Shown here piece by piece: positions 4,944 to 5,012 of a stretch of 5,012 nucleotides of DNA. Made by a program: the position numbers and the translations under genes. This stretch comes from Lachnospiraceae bacterium UBA6452 (GTDB lineage: Bacteria; Bacillota; Clostridia; Lachnospirales; Lachnospiraceae). The notes beneath the pieces were generated by a model. It was given only the letters and a program-made list of their open reading frames with translations. It had not been told where the DNA came from and did no database searches. The DNA is taken from positions 1 through 5,012 of the forward strand of contig DJNY01000151.1 in the NCBI GenBank assembly GCA_002441865.1. Direction: 5' to 3'. Position 1 is the first letter of the stretch, and every line of letters starts with the position of its first letter.

Positions 4944-5012
4944 GCCATTTGTTCAGGAAGAGCTGTCTTTCTTCTTCCCGTTGCTCAAAGGCAACCAATT
5001 TTTCCTGCTGTC
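4927..5012 (-). CDS. 3' end of an unidentified upstream gene (partial)
   Basis: From the right edge one minus-strand frame stays open for 27 codons to a TAA at 4929-4927. It encodes a charged, helical C-terminus (EQREEERQLFLNKWLE, then RCR). The other two frames hit stops sooner and look non-coding. The composition is typical of a real protein end, but 27 residues are too few to name a family. No terminator separates it from the PEGA lipoprotein, so some read-through is possible, and the next promoter overlaps its last codons. Confidence 0.55.
   Translation of the reverse strand, partial: QQEKLVAFEQREEERQLFLNKWLERCR

Noticed and set aside
1..5012. Defence island, CRISPR, prophage or insertion sequence
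   Set aside because: No spaced repeats, transposase, integrase or toxin-antitoxin pair is visible; MazG here is the house-cleaning enzyme and no mazEF genes are adjacent in the window.

Overview
The window looks like ordinary chromosomal housekeeping and cell-envelope DNA from a Gram-positive, low-to-mid-GC Firmicute, most plausibly a gut Lachnospiraceae member. This rests on the strong AGGAG-type ribosome binding sites, two lipoprotein signals, a PcsB/CwlO-type coiled-coil protein, and a single-domain MazG near an HU gene. The taxonomic placement is inference; there is no rRNA here. I see no mobile element, CRISPR array, tRNA or phage gene.

Layout, left to right. (1) 1-527, minus: 5' part of a secreted coiled-coil cell-wall hydrolase or activator, cut by the left edge. 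(2) 552-1829, minus: a lipoprotein built from the PPIase and C-terminal chaperone parts of trigger factor without the ribosome-binding domain. It ends 24 nt before gene 1, so the two probably form one transcript from a promoter at 1862-1889. (3) 1830-1999: divergent intergenic region with two back-to-back promoters and an 11-bp-periodic direct repeat between them. (4) 2000-2476, plus: a small membrane-anchored basic protein of unknown function, the only plus-strand gene. (5) 2489-2524: a perfect 36-bp palindrome between convergent genes, probably a bidirectional terminator. (6) 2545-2820, minus: HU, with a near-consensus promoter made of a 12-bp tandem repeat. (7) 2959-3459, minus: MazG-like NTP pyrophosphohydrolase. 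(8) 3490-4830, minus: lipoprotein with two C-terminal PEGA domains, 30 nt upstream of mazG and probably cotranscribed with it. (9) 4927-5012, minus: probable 3' end of another gene.

How the parts fit. The left operon pairs an extracytoplasmic folding factor with an exported cell-wall protein that could be its client. The right operon pairs a surface PEGA lipoprotein with nucleotide house-cleaning. HU has its own strong promoter but may also receive read-through from mazG. Three of the four promoters have an extended -10 (TGn). The least explained items are a 35-nt near-perfect hairpin inside the signal-peptide codons of gene 1, the orphan plus-strand membrane protein, and the repeat-built hup promoter.
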